Assembly: GCA_934438075.1 (NCBI GenBank)
Contig: CAKSBF010000001.1
Coordinates: forward strand, 504,593-568,592
Length of the DNA stretch: 64,000 nt
Reading direction: 5' to 3'
Source of the DNA: an uncultured Clostridia bacterium
GTDB lineage: Bacteria > Bacillota > Clostridia > UBA1381 > UBA9506
Program-made: the position numbers and the translations under genes
In this document: positions 27,242 through 37,220 of the stretch, piece after piece
How positions within the stretch are numbered: position 1 is the first letter of the stretch
Layout: the number at the start of each line of letters is the position of its first letter
Notes under the pieces: generated by a model
The model's database searches: none
Told to the model about the DNA's origin: nothing
What the model saw: only the letters and a program-made list of their open reading frames with translations

Positions 27242-27289
27242 AAAAAACGCCCCTTTCCGCATGATACTATAGTATATGCAAAAGGGACG
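27242..27289 (-). promoter_or_regulatory. hairpin with T-run overlapping a ribosome binding site
   Basis: On the minus strand a long stem (CCCTTT, GCAT and the palindrome ATACTATAGTAT, closed by ATGC and AAAGGG; 27250-27289) ends in TTTTTT immediately before the ATG at 27241. It can terminate the V-ATPase transcript, and it includes the AAAGGGG Shine-Dalgarno of the next gene, so it may also limit that gene's translation. Confidence 0.65.
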
Positions 27290-27302
27290 CAGAATAGTAT
27301 TT

Positions 27303-27962
27303 TCAGTTTTCAGCGCGTGCCGTCTCCACTGTTTCTGCAATCATCATATCCTTAACTTTCATCAGGCGTGTGATGTTGCCGCGCTCATTTTCCTCCAGTT
27401 TCATAGAAATAAATTTAATCGTTTCCTCAAACTGCGGAATCATAACATGCTCAAGCGCATTCACGCGCCGGCGTGTCTTTTCAATCTCCTGTGCCAGAAG
27501 ATTGGTTGCCTTTTCCATTTGTGCAAGCTCCAAAAGCTTTGGAAAAATATCCGAAAGAGTACATATCGCACTGTCCAGCTCGCCGGAACTTTCTGCCAAA
27601 CCATAAGCGTAAATATTACCCTCCGAGCCCTCCGTACGGAAATCATATTCCGGCACGTCAACGCTCATAATATTCCTCATGTTTACTTCTACCGAAACAC
27701 GCTGCTTCGGAAACATCAAAGCCTCTTCCAAATTTTCAGAGCTCATAACGGCGCGGGCAATTACAAAATTGTCATATGCCTGTGCAAGGGCAGCCTCCAC
27801 CTCGCGGCGCAGGGCACGGTTTTTGCGCGCCATATCAAGAAATTGTTTCATCAGCTCGTCGCGTTTGTCTTTGAGCAGCTTGTGACCGCGGCGTGCCGTG
27901 ACCAAACGTTTTTTCAGCTTGGTCATCTCCATACGTGTGGGGTTTACATTCAGTCTTGCCAT
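27303..27962 (-). CDS. ntpD: V-type ATP synthase subunit D (central stalk)
   Basis: 219 residues from ATG 27962 (GGAGGGGTGA upstream), 2 bp after ntpB. '[41 protein letters not shown]' style opening (seen at residues 1-40) is diagnostic of V/A-type subunit D, a long coiled coil that rotates inside the A3B3 hexamer. Last gene of the ntp operon. Confidence 0.96.
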   Translation of the reverse strand: MARLNVNPTRMEMTKLKKRLVTARRGHKLLKDKRDELMKQFLDMARKNRALRREVEAALAQAYDNFVIARAVMSSENLEEALMFPKQRVSVEVNMRNIMSVDVPEYDFRTEGSEGNIYAYGLAESSGELDSAICTLSDIFPKLLELAQMEKATNLLAQEIEKTRRRVNALEHVMIPQFEETIKFISMKLEENERGNITRLMKVKDMMIAETVETARAEN

Positions 27963-27964
27963 GC

Positions 27965-29350
27965 TCACCCCTCCCCATTTGGAGTTTTCATATATTTTTC
28001 AATATATTCATCTTTAATACGTTTTAGCTCGCTCTTTGGTAAAATGGAAAGCAGCTCCCAGCCGATGTCAAGCGTTTCTTCAATATCGCGATCTGTATTA
28101 TAGCCCTGCGAAACATAGCGGTTTTCAAACTCATCGGCAAATTTTGCATACAGACGGTCCACCTCGGTCAGCGCCGATTCGCCCAGTACCACCATCAGTT
28201 CCTTGGCCTCTTTGCCCCGCGCATATGCCGCGAACAGCTGATTCATGGTGTTCGCATGATCTTCACGCGTTTTTCCTTCACCGATACCCTTATCCTTTAA
28301 ACGTGACAGCGACGGCAAAACGTCAATTGGCGGCATAATATTCTTACGGTAAAGCTCACGGCTCAAAATGATCTGTCCTTCGGTAATATAACCCGTTAAG
28401 TCCGGAATCGGGTGCGTTTTGTCATCCTCCGGCATTGTGAGAATCGGTATCATGGTAATACTTCCTTCACAGCCCTTCTTCCTGCCTGCACGCTCATACA
28501 GTGTAGCCAGATCCGTATACAGATAACCGGGATAGCCGCGGCGGCCCGGAACCTCCTTACGCGCAGCGGAAACCTCACGCAGAGCTTCTGCATAGTTCGT
28601 AATATCCGTAATGATAACCAAAACATGCATATGCTCATGAAATGCCAGATATTCTGCAGCGGTGAGCGCCATACGCGGTGTGGAAATACGCTCAATTGCC
28701 GGGTCGTTTGCCAGGTTCATAAACATAACGGCACGATCGATAGCACCCGTCTTTTTAAAATCGGTAATAAAATAATCCGCTTCTTCAAAAGTGATACCCA
28801 GCGCTGCAAATACCACGGCAAAGTTAGAGTCCGTTCCTCTTACCTTTGCCTGCCGCGCAATCTGCGCTGCAAGATTTGCATGCGGCAAACCGGAACCGGA
28901 GAAAATCGGCAGCTTTTGACCGCGAACCAGAGTATTCAAACCATCAATGGCAGAAATGCCTGTCTGAATAAACTCAGACGGGTAATCACGCGCCGCAGGG
29001 TTCATCGGTTCGCCGTTAATATCAATGCGCTCCTCCGGTATAATAGCCGGACCGCCGTCAATCGGCTTTCCCATACCATCAAATACGCGTCCGAGCATAT
29101 CGGCGGAAACTCCCAGCTCCAAACCATGCCCTAAAAAGCGCACTTTACTGTCGGCAAGGTTAATACCGGCGGCATTATCAAAAAGCTGAACAACCGCTTT
29201 ATCACCGTCTACCTCCAGCACACGGCAACGGCGCACCTCACCGTTTGCCAGTTCTATCTCTCCCAATTCATTATAGGTTGCGCCCTCAACCTGATTTACC
29301 ATCATCAGCGGGCCGGCAACCTCCTGTATTGTTTTATACTCCTTCGGCAT
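27965..29350 (-). CDS. ntpB: V-type ATP synthase subunit B
   Basis: 461 residues, full length. Non-catalytic nucleotide-binding subunit alternating with A. The degenerate P-loop '[19 protein letters not shown]' (about 150) is characteristic. Start codon overlaps the ntpA stop by one base (TAATG), so the two are translationally coupled. Confidence 0.97.
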   Translation of the reverse strand: MPKEYKTIQEVAGPLMMVNQVEGATYNELGEIELANGEVRRCRVLEVDGDKAVVQLFDNAAGINLADSKVRFLGHGLELGVSADMLGRVFDGMGKPIDGGPAIIPEERIDINGEPMNPAARDYPSEFIQTGISAIDGLNTLVRGQKLPIFSGSGLPHANLAAQIARQAKVRGTDSNFAVVFAALGITFEEADYFITDFKKTGAIDRAVMFMNLANDPAIERISTPRMALTAAEYLAFHEHMHVLVIITDITNYAEALREVSAARKEVPGRRGYPGYLYTDLATLYERAGRKKGCEGSITMIPILTMPEDDKTHPIPDLTGYITEGQIILSRELYRKNIMPPIDVLPSLSRLKDKGIGEGKTREDHANTMNQLFAAYARGKEAKELMVVLGESALTEVDRLYAKFADEFENRYVSQGYNTDRDIEETLDIGWELLSILPKSELKRIKDEYIEKYMKTPNGEG

Positions 29351-31116
29351 TATATCGCCTCCCCTGTCAAGCCTGCAAGTTCATCGTCAATCTCCTGCAT
29401 AATCTTTGCAAAAGTCTCCTTGGCGTCCTGCTCATGAATCTGCTTTGCCTTACCAATCTGCACACGCACAGCCGCACCGGTCAGCGCATCAATGGAAGCG
29501 CCTGCCGAAAGAGTTTCCTTTGCTTTATCATAATAATGCAAAATCAATTCCAACAACCCGCACTGCTTCTGCATGGAGGTGTAGGTGTCGTTTTCTTCAA
29601 ACGCATTCTGCTGCAAGTAGTCCTCACGAATGGAACGCGCCGCCTCCAGCGTCAGACGGTCGCCCGGCGAAAGGGCATCAATGCCGACCAGCTTTACAAT
29701 CTCATCCAGCTCCGACTCCTTCTGCAAAATCTGCATTGCATAAGTTCTGAGCGCAGGCCATTTCTTTGAAATGTTATCTTCATACCAATCGGTCAGACGG
29801 TCAACATATAAAGAATAGCTGTTAAGCCAGTTAATTGCCGGGAAATGGCGTCGGTAAGCTAAATTTGCATCCAATCCCCAGAAAACTTTAACGATTCGAA
29901 GCGTTGCCTGTGAAACAGGTTCCGAAATATCTCCTCCCGGAGGTGAAACCGCTCCGACTGCTGTAATGGAACCCATTTTATCCTCACTGCCTGCACAGGT
30001 TACCTTTCCTGCACGCTCATAAAACTGTGCCAGACGAGAACCAAGATATGCAGGATAGCCCTCTTCACCGGGCATCTCTTCCAAACGTCCGCTCATTTCA
30101 CGCAGCGCCTCTGCCCAACGCGAAGTCGAATCAGCCAAAAGTACCACCGAATAGCCCATATCACGAAAATATTCTGCAATTGTAATACCGGTATAGATAC
30201 AGGATTCACGCGCGGCAACCGGCATATCGGAGGTATTGGCAATTAACACCGTACGTTTCATCAGTGACTGTCCCGTTTTTGGGTCGGTAATTTCAGGAAA
30301 TTCCATCAAAACGTCCGTCATTTCGTTGCCGCGTTCGCCGCAGCCGATATAAATAACAATATCCGCGTCTGCCCACTTTGCAAGCTGGTGCTGCACAACT
30401 GTTTTTCCGCTGCCGAAAGGCCCCGGAATCGCCGCAACACCTCCGCGTGCAATGGGGAAGAACGTATCCATGGTTCTTTGACCCGTTACCAGCGGTTCAT
30501 CGAGCGGAAGCTTGGTTTTGTAAGGACGCGCACGCCGCACAGGCCATTTTTGCAGCATGCAGATGTCTTTTTCCTCACCGCTGTCGGTTTTTACCGTACA
30601 AACTGTTTCCGTTATGTTAAATTCGCCCTGCTTAATGTCCGAAATAACACCCTCTGCACCCTGCGGCACCATAATGCGATGTTCCACGACAACGGTTTCC
30701 TGTACAACGCCGATAACATCCCCATACGTTACGCGGTCGCCGACTGCCTTTTTCGGAACAAACTCCCATTTCTTTTCATGCGAGACCGCCGGCAAATCAA
30801 TGCCGCGGCGGATGTTGGTGCCGGAAACCTTCATCATCTCCTCCAGCGGACGCTGGATTCCGTCATACATGTGCTCAATCATACCGGGCGCCAGTTCCAC
30901 AGAGAGCGGCGCTCCTGTTGAAATAACCGGCACACCGGGACCTAAGCCGGCAGTTTCTTCATAAACCTGTATGGAAGCACGGTCACCGTGCATCTCAATA
31001 ATTTCACCAATCAGTCTGTCCTCGCCGACGCGCACCACGTCAAACATGTTCGCGTCACGCATGCCCTCTGCCACAACCAAAGGGCCCGATACCTTAACAA
31101 CCGTTCCTTTACTCAA
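29350..31116 (-). CDS. ntpA: V-type ATP synthase catalytic subunit A
   Basis: 588 residues. Catalytic Walker A '[17 protein letters not shown]' at about 233; the extra 'bulge' domain of A subunits is present (about 110-190). The start is a TTG at 31116 with GAGGTGAT upstream; no in-frame ATG fits. Lies 50 bp after ntpG. Confidence 0.97.
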   Translation of the reverse strand: MSKGTVVKVSGPLVVAEGMRDANMFDVVRVGEDRLIGEIIEMHGDRASIQVYEETAGLGPGVPVISTGAPLSVELAPGMIEHMYDGIQRPLEEMMKVSGTNIRRGIDLPAVSHEKKWEFVPKKAVGDRVTYGDVIGVVQETVVVEHRIMVPQGAEGVISDIKQGEFNITETVCTVKTDSGEEKDICMLQKWPVRRARPYKTKLPLDEPLVTGQRTMDTFFPIARGGVAAIPGPFGSGKTVVQHQLAKWADADIVIYIGCGERGNEMTDVLMEFPEITDPKTGQSLMKRTVLIANTSDMPVAARESCIYTGITIAEYFRDMGYSVVLLADSTSRWAEALREMSGRLEEMPGEEGYPAYLGSRLAQFYERAGKVTCAGSEDKMGSITAVGAVSPPGGDISEPVSQATLRIVKVFWGLDANLAYRRHFPAINWLNSYSLYVDRLTDWYEDNISKKWPALRTYAMQILQKESELDEIVKLVGIDALSPGDRLTLEAARSIREDYLQQNAFEENDTYTSMQKQCGLLELILHYYDKAKETLSAGASIDALTGAAVRVQIGKAKQIHEQDAKETFAKIMQEIDDELAGLTGEAI

Positions 31117-31166
31117 ACGATCACCTCATTTTTCTATCTGCTCTTGCTTTTCTTTTCTGCCCGCGC

Positions 31167-31481
31167 TCAGCCGCCTATAATATCTGAGCCGACTGCGCGT
31201 TCTATATTTTTCTTCACGTTATCCATACCAATGCCCAACGTTCCCTGATTATCCGGAATCGGAATCACCGCCGGAATCAGCCTGTCACGGCATGCGGAGA
31301 TTTCGTCCGCAAGCTGCACCGCCAGCCGTTCCGTAATATAAATAATGGCGTAATCCTCCTCCGTCATTTTAACAAATGCCTCGCGGGCCTCCTCTGCCGT
31401 TTCGGCAAAGCTTACAGAAAGTCCGAGTGCGCCGAAACCCATCACGCTGTCTTTATCACCCAGAACGCCGATTTTATACAT
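31167..31481 (-). CDS. ntpG: V-type ATP synthase subunit F
   Basis: 104 residues from ATG 31481; a GTG at 31490 is an alternative (AAGG four bases upstream of it). 'YKIGVLGDKDSVMGFGALG' and 'EEDYAIIYITERLA' are the family's Rossmann-like core. Overlaps the ntpC end. Subunit F sits on the central stalk with D. Confidence 0.94.
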   Translation of the reverse strand: MYKIGVLGDKDSVMGFGALGLSVSFAETAEEAREAFVKMTEEDYAIIYITERLAVQLADEISACRDRLIPAVIPIPDNQGTLGIGMDNVKKNIERAVGSDIIGG

Positions 31482-32424
31482 ACGACTCACGCAGCCTTTC
31501 TTTAATCATTTCCGACGGCAAACCATTCTTTTTGCCGGTCAGAATAATCCGCGCCAGCTTAATCTCATTTTCTTTCGCCAGAAGATAAGCCACCAGCGGT
31601 TCAATGCCAAAGGCAACGTATTTTGCCTTTTTAATATAGCGAATCATAAAATTATCCGCCTGCTTCTCCAATTCGGAAATATCGGCCTCAAAATCGGAAA
31701 GTTCCGCATATTTTGTGCCGGATAAAAGTTCGGAAAGATTTTGCGAACGTACAAAATCTTCTTTCCCGATTGTGCCGCCGTCAAGCAACGCGTGCAGCAG
31801 AAAATCTGCATTTTTTTCCATTTTGTGCACACGTGCAAAAATGCGAATATTTGCCAAATCGCACATTACCGCGACAATATCGCATACATAAGCGCTGCCC
31901 GATTGTTTTGCCAGCTCATGCATTTCCCGGTATGCCGCACGGTCCAGCAATATGTCGCACAGCTGCGGGTCGCCTGTCTTTTCTAAAATCGCCACCGCTT
32001 GCTCCACCGCTTCGCGCATAATCGGCGAAAAATCCTTCATAGCACGGTTTTCTATCAGATTTTTCATTAGCCGCGCACTGTATCTGCCGCTTTGCGTCAG
32101 CAGAAAATCATAATTTTTTCCTAAAAATTCTGCCTTTAAAAGAACTTTAATATTGTGATAATCATTTTTTACCAAAAAGATATCAAAGGTTTCTTTTGAA
32201 GGGGAAATCTCTTTTAAAAATGCATAAGTTTTTGCCGATTCGTCGGAGAGCATTTGCTCGGCGCTGCTGCCTTCATAACCGCTTTCACGCAAAATTTTCA
32301 TTGCTTCGTCAAGACTTTGCGCCTCTGCCATACGTGAAAGTTTCAGCTTATCCAGCAGTTTGTTTTCCACAGCACGTACCTTCGCAACCGAATAGGCATA
32401 CTCCGTATCCTTTATTTTGCTCAA
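31474..32424 (-). CDS. ntpC: V-type ATP synthase subunit C (d-type, stalk-rotor adaptor)
   Basis: 316 residues. TTG start at 32424 with GGAG nine bases upstream. The family pattern 'DTEYAYSVAKVRAVENKLL', helical repeats and 'FGIEPLVAYLLAKENEIKLARIILTGKKNGL' is clear. It joins the central stalk to the proteolipid ring. Shares 8 bp with ntpG. Confidence 0.95.
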   Translation of the reverse strand: MSKIKDTEYAYSVAKVRAVENKLLDKLKLSRMAEAQSLDEAMKILRESGYEGSSAEQMLSDESAKTYAFLKEISPSKETFDIFLVKNDYHNIKVLLKAEFLGKNYDFLLTQSGRYSARLMKNLIENRAMKDFSPIMREAVEQAVAILEKTGDPQLCDILLDRAAYREMHELAKQSGSAYVCDIVAVMCDLANIRIFARVHKMEKNADFLLHALLDGGTIGKEDFVRSQNLSELLSGTKYAELSDFEADISELEKQADNFMIRYIKKAKYVAFGIEPLVAYLLAKENEIKLARIILTGKKNGLPSEMIKERLRESYV

Positions 32425-32444
32425 TGCACCGCACTCCTTTCGCT

Positions 32445-33044
32445 TTAAAACAGGATTGCCGCAAGCTCTACCTCAAGTTCTTCCTTTTTGGAGGCAAGCA
32501 GCGCGTCCAGTGTGCAGTTGGTTACCACATCGCCCTTTTTCAGCAAAAATCCCGCCGGCGCATCCACAGTTTCCTCCGAAAGCACAAGCGCGCCCTTTTC
32601 ACCGGCCTCTGTCAAACGAGTATTGACCCGCGCGACAAAACGCAAAAGCGAAAGCTTTTCTCTGTCGCGATAGGATAATATCAGCTGTTCTGTTCCGTCA
32701 CCGGCTGCGGAAACAATCTGGTCAATCAGAAAATCCTCATAACTGCCGGTCGGCATAGCTAAAATTTCTTCCCTTGCACGACGAAAGCACTCGTCCACAA
32801 TTTCCTGCTTTGCAGCAAGCAATCGTTTTTTTGCTTCCATTTTTGCCGCGGAAACAGTACGCTCATGTGCCCTTTTTGCCTCTGCCTTTCCGCTTTCCAT
32901 GCACTTTTCATGAAAGGCCTGTGCTTCCTTTTCGGCATTCCTGCGAATCTCATCCGCTTCCTTTTCCGCTGCAGAAATAATTTCATCTGCACGCGAAAGA
33001 GCGTCCGATTTTATTTTTTCTTTCATCCTATCCAGTCCTGCCAT
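32445..33044 (-). CDS. ntpE: V-type ATP synthase subunit E (peripheral stalk)
   Basis: 199 residues; long charged helix about 1-85 (Ala/Glu/Lys heptads) and a globular C-terminus about 100-199. 'FLLKKGDVVTNCTLDALLASKKEELEVELAAILF' region at the end is typical. Pairs with the G/H subunit to form the stator. 20 bp before ntpC. Confidence 0.93.
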   Translation of the reverse strand: MAGLDRMKEKIKSDALSRADEIISAAEKEADEIRRNAEKEAQAFHEKCMESGKAEAKRAHERTVSAAKMEAKKRLLAAKQEIVDECFRRAREEILAMPTGSYEDFLIDQIVSAAGDGTEQLILSYRDREKLSLLRFVARVNTRLTEAGEKGALVLSEETVDAPAGFLLKKGDVVTNCTLDALLASKKEELEVELAAILF

Positions 33045-33083
33045 TACATCACCTCATTTTTGTTGATTTTCATGATTGTTTAC

Positions 33084-33587
33084 TTATTTGATACCAAAGA
33101 AAATCATCAAAATGGATGTCAAAAGCGCCAGAACGGCATAAGTTTCAACCATTGCCGCAAAAGTAATACCCTTTGCCAAATCCTCCGGATGTTTTGCTAT
33201 AATCCCTACGGCAGAAGCAGCGGTACGACCCTGAGCAATTGCCGAGAAATAGCCGACAAATGCCATCGGCAGCGCCGCAAAGAAGTAGGAAAAACCCGTT
33301 GTCAGAGGGATGGCAACATATTCGCCGCCAAACAAGCCAAGCTTAAACAAAATCATAAATGCAATCAAAAGTCCGTAAATACCCTGCGTACCCGGAAGAG
33401 CCTGCAAAAGCAATGCCTGACCGAAGCGATCCGGATTTTCCGAAATGAGTCCCGATGCCGCTTCACCGACCAGCTGTACGCCCTTTGCTGATCCGATTCC
33501 CGCCATAAGCGCCGAAAGCGCTGCGCCCAAAAGCGCAATTGATGTTCCGTTAAACAATACCTCATACCAAGCCTGCGTTGCTACCAT
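33084..33587 (-). CDS. ntpK: V-type ATP synthase subunit K (proteolipid, Na+-type pattern)
   Basis: 167 residues, four membrane helices as two fused hairpins. Helix 2 has 'LPGTQGIYG' (Thr-Gln equivalent to T64/Q65 of E. hirae NtpK), helix 3 'SAIAQG' (equivalent of Q110), helix 4 'FAAMVETYAVLALL' with the ion-binding Glu (E139 equivalent). These are the Na+ ligands known in E. hirae, so this rotor is predicted to bind Na+. The first hairpin has no carboxylate, as expected. TAGGAGG lies before the ATG. Confidence 0.95.
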   Translation of the reverse strand: MVATQAWYEVLFNGTSIALLGAALSALMAGIGSAKGVQLVGEAASGLISENPDRFGQALLLQALPGTQGIYGLLIAFMILFKLGLFGGEYVAIPLTTGFSYFFAALPMAFVGYFSAIAQGRTAASAVGIIAKHPEDLAKGITFAAMVETYAVLALLTSILMIFFGIK

Positions 33588-33608
33588 TTCAATTCCTCCT
33601 ATTAATTG

Positions 33609-35534
33609 CTATTTTATTGTAATATATTTGGTTTTGCGGGCAAGCGGCCGAAATTCCTGTCCGCCTCCCGTATAAAACTTGCCGAAAAATTCCACATATT
33701 GCAGACGGCTTGCATGCACATAGGCACCCAGCGTATTAATCGCGAGGTTAAATGTGTGCCCCACCAGCAAGATGATAATAAAGAAGATGATGCCGATAAT
33801 GCTTGTCCCTGTCAGCTTTCCCATGGTATTTACCACCTGTGCGATAACGCCGGTTGCAAGCCCCAGCGCGAGAAGACGTGAATAGGAAAGCACATCGCTT
33901 AAATATCCCGTTACATCATACAGACTGAGTATGCCTTTGCCAAAGCGCATGAAAATATTTTTTTCGCTGCGCCCTTGGGTAAGCACCAGTCCAACTGCAC
34001 CGACGATTGCCATAATTTTTCCGACCGCCGGAGCAAACAGCAGGAGCGTCAGTCCTATCAGAAAAACATACCATAAGCCAACATCAAACACCGCATCGAG
34101 CACATGCCCGTCTTTTATCAGCATATATGCTTTTACCGCCATACCGGTAAACAAATGCACCGCGCCAAACACAAACGACCACAAAAGCAAGGTCATCGGA
34201 TCATTCAGCGGACTGAACCATATCGGCGAAAATGCCGGTATGCCGGAAAACAGGTCACCGAACCAGCTGCCAAACAACACGCCCCAGAATATAGTCGCCA
34301 TACCGCCCAAACACAGCAGACGCATCATTTTGTCGAGCATCCCCTCCGGCTTAAACTTTAGCAAAACAAAACCGGTTAAAAGCGTTAAAACAATACCATA
34401 GCCTGCATCGGAAAGCATTAGACCAAAAAACATCATATAAAAAATTGACATGGACGGATTCGGGTCAATCTCATGCGAATTAGGCAAACTATACAGTTCG
34501 GTAATCATCTCAAAGGGTTGTACAAATTTATTGTTGTGCAAAAGAATGGGATATTCCTCGTCCTTTTGCGGTTTCGTAATTTCCACCACCAGCTGCGGAT
34601 GCTGTTCTTCCAGAAACTTTTGCAGCTTTTCGCCCGACTCGGCAGGAAGCCAACCGTGCAGATAAAAGGTGCTGTCTGTTTCGAGAAGCGAAGCCCCTGC
34701 CTTTATTTTATCTCGCTCTGCGCTCAGATAGTCATAATACATTTCCAGCTGCGGCAGATATTCGACCATTGTAAGCAAGTCTGCTTCTATATGCTCCGCT
34801 CGCGCATCTATATCCGCTTGTTTCTTTCTGGCGCTGCGGATATTGTCTGCAGCGGTTCCTGCCGTATCGAAGCTGTTTTTAGAAAATCCATACTCCTCCA
34901 GCAAGGCACCGAAACGTTCTGTTTCATTATCCAGATACAGCGCAAACACATAATGGCTGACCTCATCCGAGGACACCTCCAAGAGCTCCGTCGCCATATT
35001 TTCATCCTCTATCCTCTTTCGGATTTCGGAGATATCAAACAAAGCCGGCAGTGTGCCGATTGCCGTTTCTGTTCGCCTGGTACCCGTGAAGGAAAGGGGC
35101 ACATCCAGCTTTTCATAAAGTTTCAACTGCTCTATTTTATGTTCCAGGTGGTTTTTTTCCGATTGCATTTCCTCCTTGGTTTTTTCATAAGAACAAAGGG
35201 TGGAAATCAACTGCTCAATTTTTTTCTTTTCCTCCAATGTTTTTGTATATTCGTTGCGGGAAACGGCTTTCTTTGCCTCAAACAGTCCCTTCTTACGCTT
35301 GTCATAAGGTGCAAGACTGTCAATGGCAGTTTTTGTGCGAAACAGCTTGTCCTCCGTACGGTTCAAGTCGTTTAAAATCTCTGCCGGAGATGCCAAAGAA
35401 CGATATTGTTCCGTTTCCTCCGGTGAAAATTCTTCAATCTGAACGACGCCCGCACGCAGAAGCTGTTCCATAACCGTTTTTTGCTCCGATTTCATGCCTG
35501 CGAGGAAAATTTTGTTCATAGGAACAATTGCCAT
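33609..35534 (-). CDS. ntpI: V-type ATP synthase subunit I (a-type stator channel)
   Basis: 641 residues: cytoplasmic coiled-coil domain about 1-330, then seven or eight membrane helices. 'FGLMLSDAGYGIVLTLL', 'FGAVHLFTGM' and 'YSRLLALGLATGVIAQVVN' (essential Arg in the membrane) are family hallmarks; 'LAINTLGAYVHASRLQYVEFFGKFYTGGG' lies near the end. It conducts the ion between membrane faces and the rotor. Confidence 0.96.
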   Translation of the reverse strand: MAIVPMNKIFLAGMKSEQKTVMEQLLRAGVVQIEEFSPEETEQYRSLASPAEILNDLNRTEDKLFRTKTAIDSLAPYDKRKKGLFEAKKAVSRNEYTKTLEEKKKIEQLISTLCSYEKTKEEMQSEKNHLEHKIEQLKLYEKLDVPLSFTGTRRTETAIGTLPALFDISEIRKRIEDENMATELLEVSSDEVSHYVFALYLDNETERFGALLEEYGFSKNSFDTAGTAADNIRSARKKQADIDARAEHIEADLLTMVEYLPQLEMYYDYLSAERDKIKAGASLLETDSTFYLHGWLPAESGEKLQKFLEEQHPQLVVEITKPQKDEEYPILLHNNKFVQPFEMITELYSLPNSHEIDPNPSMSIFYMMFFGLMLSDAGYGIVLTLLTGFVLLKFKPEGMLDKMMRLLCLGGMATIFWGVLFGSWFGDLFSGIPAFSPIWFSPLNDPMTLLLWSFVFGAVHLFTGMAVKAYMLIKDGHVLDAVFDVGLWYVFLIGLTLLLFAPAVGKIMAIVGAVGLVLTQGRSEKNIFMRFGKGILSLYDVTGYLSDVLSYSRLLALGLATGVIAQVVNTMGKLTGTSIIGIIFFIIILLVGHTFNLAINTLGAYVHASRLQYVEFFGKFYTGGGQEFRPLARKTKYITIK

Positions 35535-35617
35535 AAGCTAATCAATCCTTTCCAAAAGGAGCTGTAAAAATGAACAGGCTGCCTCCTGCGCATAGAAAAC
35601 ACTTTTTACAGTCCCGC

Positions 35618-35929
35618 TTATTCTCCTATACGGTTAATAATCAACTGCACCGCTTTTTCCTTTTTTGCAGCAGAAAGCTGCTGCATGGCGGATATTTCAC
35701 GTTCGGCAAGCGCAAGAATCTCTTTACATTCCCCTTCGGCGCTCTCCCGTCCTTCGGCAGCCGCCTTCTGTATCTCCTGCCGTGAAATTTCCTCCTGACT
35801 GCTGACAGTGCGGTACGCCAGCGTGGTTGCATCCTTTAGAATCTGTCTTGCCTTTGTCTGTGCGTCCTTTACCAGCTGTTCTGCCTCCGCCTCGGTTTCT
35901 TTAATCGAATGAATCATTTCAAGAGCCAT
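35618..35929 (-). CDS. ntpF: V-type ATP synthase subunit G/H (peripheral stalk)
   Basis: 103 residues, almost entirely one amphipathic helix ('SIKETEAEAEQLVKDAQTKA'). ATG 35929 is chosen: GGAGG is six bases upstream, while the ATG at 35935 touches it. First gene of the ntp operon. Pairs with subunit E. Confidence 0.88.
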   Translation of the reverse strand: MALEMIHSIKETEAEAEQLVKDAQTKARQILKDATTLAYRTVSSQEEISRQEIQKAAAEGRESAEGECKEILALAEREISAMQQLSAAKKEKAVQLIINRIGE

Positions 35930-35997
35930 CTTCATCCTCCTTTTTTAAGCTGTCCTCAGAATGTTATTTTATGATATAAAATAATTTTTCATACAGT

Positions 35998-37149
35998 TTA
36001 ATAGGAAAAATCTTCGGGTCTTTCATCGGTTTTTCCGAAATAATATAAAATTGCATCTACTGTTCTGCGCGAAGCACAGCCGTCGCCATATGGATTGACT
36101 GCCTTCGACATTTTTTCATATTCTTCTTTGTGATCCAAAAGCTCATTGCAAAGACCGAGAATGTTTTCCTCACACACACCTGCTATTTTTACCGTTCCGG
36201 CATAAACCGCTTCAGGACGTTCCGTTTCATTACGGAGCACCAAAACCGGCTTGCCGAGAGATGGCGCCTCCTCCTGCAGACCGCCGGAATCCGTCATGAC
36301 CATATAACTGCGCGCCATAAGATTGTGCAGTTCCTCTACATCAAGCGGATCAATTAAATGGATTCTTTCATGTCCGCCCAAAATATCGAAAACAGTTTCA
36401 CGCACAGCCGGATTTAAATGTACGGGATATACTGCTTCAACATCGTCATGCGCGTCCACGGCACGGCGAATGGCGCGGCAGATATTCGCAAGCGGTTCAC
36501 CGAGATTTTCACGGCGGTGAGCTGTTACCAAAATGATACGCTTGTTTTGATAATCCAGTCCTCGAAGCAGCTCATCCGCAAAATGATAGTCTTTTTCTAC
36601 GGTTGCATGAATCGCGTCAATTACCGTATTGCCCGTAATGTAAATATTTTTTTCATCAACCAGCTCTTTCAAAAGGTTCTCCTTGTTATTTTGGGTCGGC
36701 GCAAAATAAATATCTGTCAGCGCTGTGGTCAGCTTGCGGTTCATTTCTTCCGGAAACGGAGAATATTTATCATAAGTCCTCAGACCTGCCTCTACATGTC
36801 CTACTTTTGTCTTGCAGTAAAAAGCCGCCAAAGCTCCGGCAAACGTGGTGGAGGTATCGCCGTGTACCAAAACAATATCCGGTTCCGCCTTTTTAATAAC
36901 CTCCTCCAAACCGACCAGCGATTTGGACGTAATGCCGGATAAAGTCTGTGCCTGCTGCATGATATTTAAGTCATAGTCCGGCTTGATGTCAAAGCGGCTA
37001 AGCACCTGATCCAGCATTTGCCGATGCTGCGCCGTAACACAGACAATGGATTCTATTTCTTCGCGCGACTCGAGTTCTTTCACCAGCGGCGCCATTTTTA
37101 TTGCTTCGGGTCTTGTCCCGAATACTGTCATAACCTTCAAACGATTCAT
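35998..37149 (-). CDS. mnaA: UDP-N-acetylglucosamine 2-epimerase (non-hydrolysing)
   Basis: 383 residues from ATG 37149 (GGAGG six bases upstream). Interconverts UDP-GlcNAc and UDP-ManNAc. Visible: 'VFGTRPEAIKMAPLV', 'QHRQMLDQVL', 'VHGDTSTTFAGALAAF', 'VEAGLRTYDKYSPFPEEMNR' and 'DSGGLQEEAPSLGKPVLVLRNETERPE' (allosteric/catalytic regions). Lies 71 bp after the TagO-like gene; together they make the linkage-unit precursors for wall teichoic acid or secondary wall polysaccharide. Confidence 0.96.
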   Translation of the reverse strand: MNRLKVMTVFGTRPEAIKMAPLVKELESREEIESIVCVTAQHRQMLDQVLSRFDIKPDYDLNIMQQAQTLSGITSKSLVGLEEVIKKAEPDIVLVHGDTSTTFAGALAAFYCKTKVGHVEAGLRTYDKYSPFPEEMNRKLTTALTDIYFAPTQNNKENLLKELVDEKNIYITGNTVIDAIHATVEKDYHFADELLRGLDYQNKRIILVTAHRRENLGEPLANICRAIRRAVDAHDDVEAVYPVHLNPAVRETVFDILGGHERIHLIDPLDVEELHNLMARSYMVMTDSGGLQEEAPSLGKPVLVLRNETERPEAVYAGTVKIAGVCEENILGLCNELLDHKEEYEKMSKAVNPYGDGCASRRTVDAILYYFGKTDERPEDFSY

Positions 37150-37220
37150 AATGTTCCTCCGTAATTGTATGTTGAATAGCAAAGAGAAGATATACAAAAC
37201 CGCATATCTTCTCTTATTGT

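Noticed and set aside
27276..28103. 275-codon plus-strand frame
   Set aside because: Antisense to ntpD/ntpB; no start signal or motif.
34473..35375. 300-codon plus-strand frame
   Set aside because: Antisense to ntpI, a certain gene; no domain, Cys/Phe-rich shadow.
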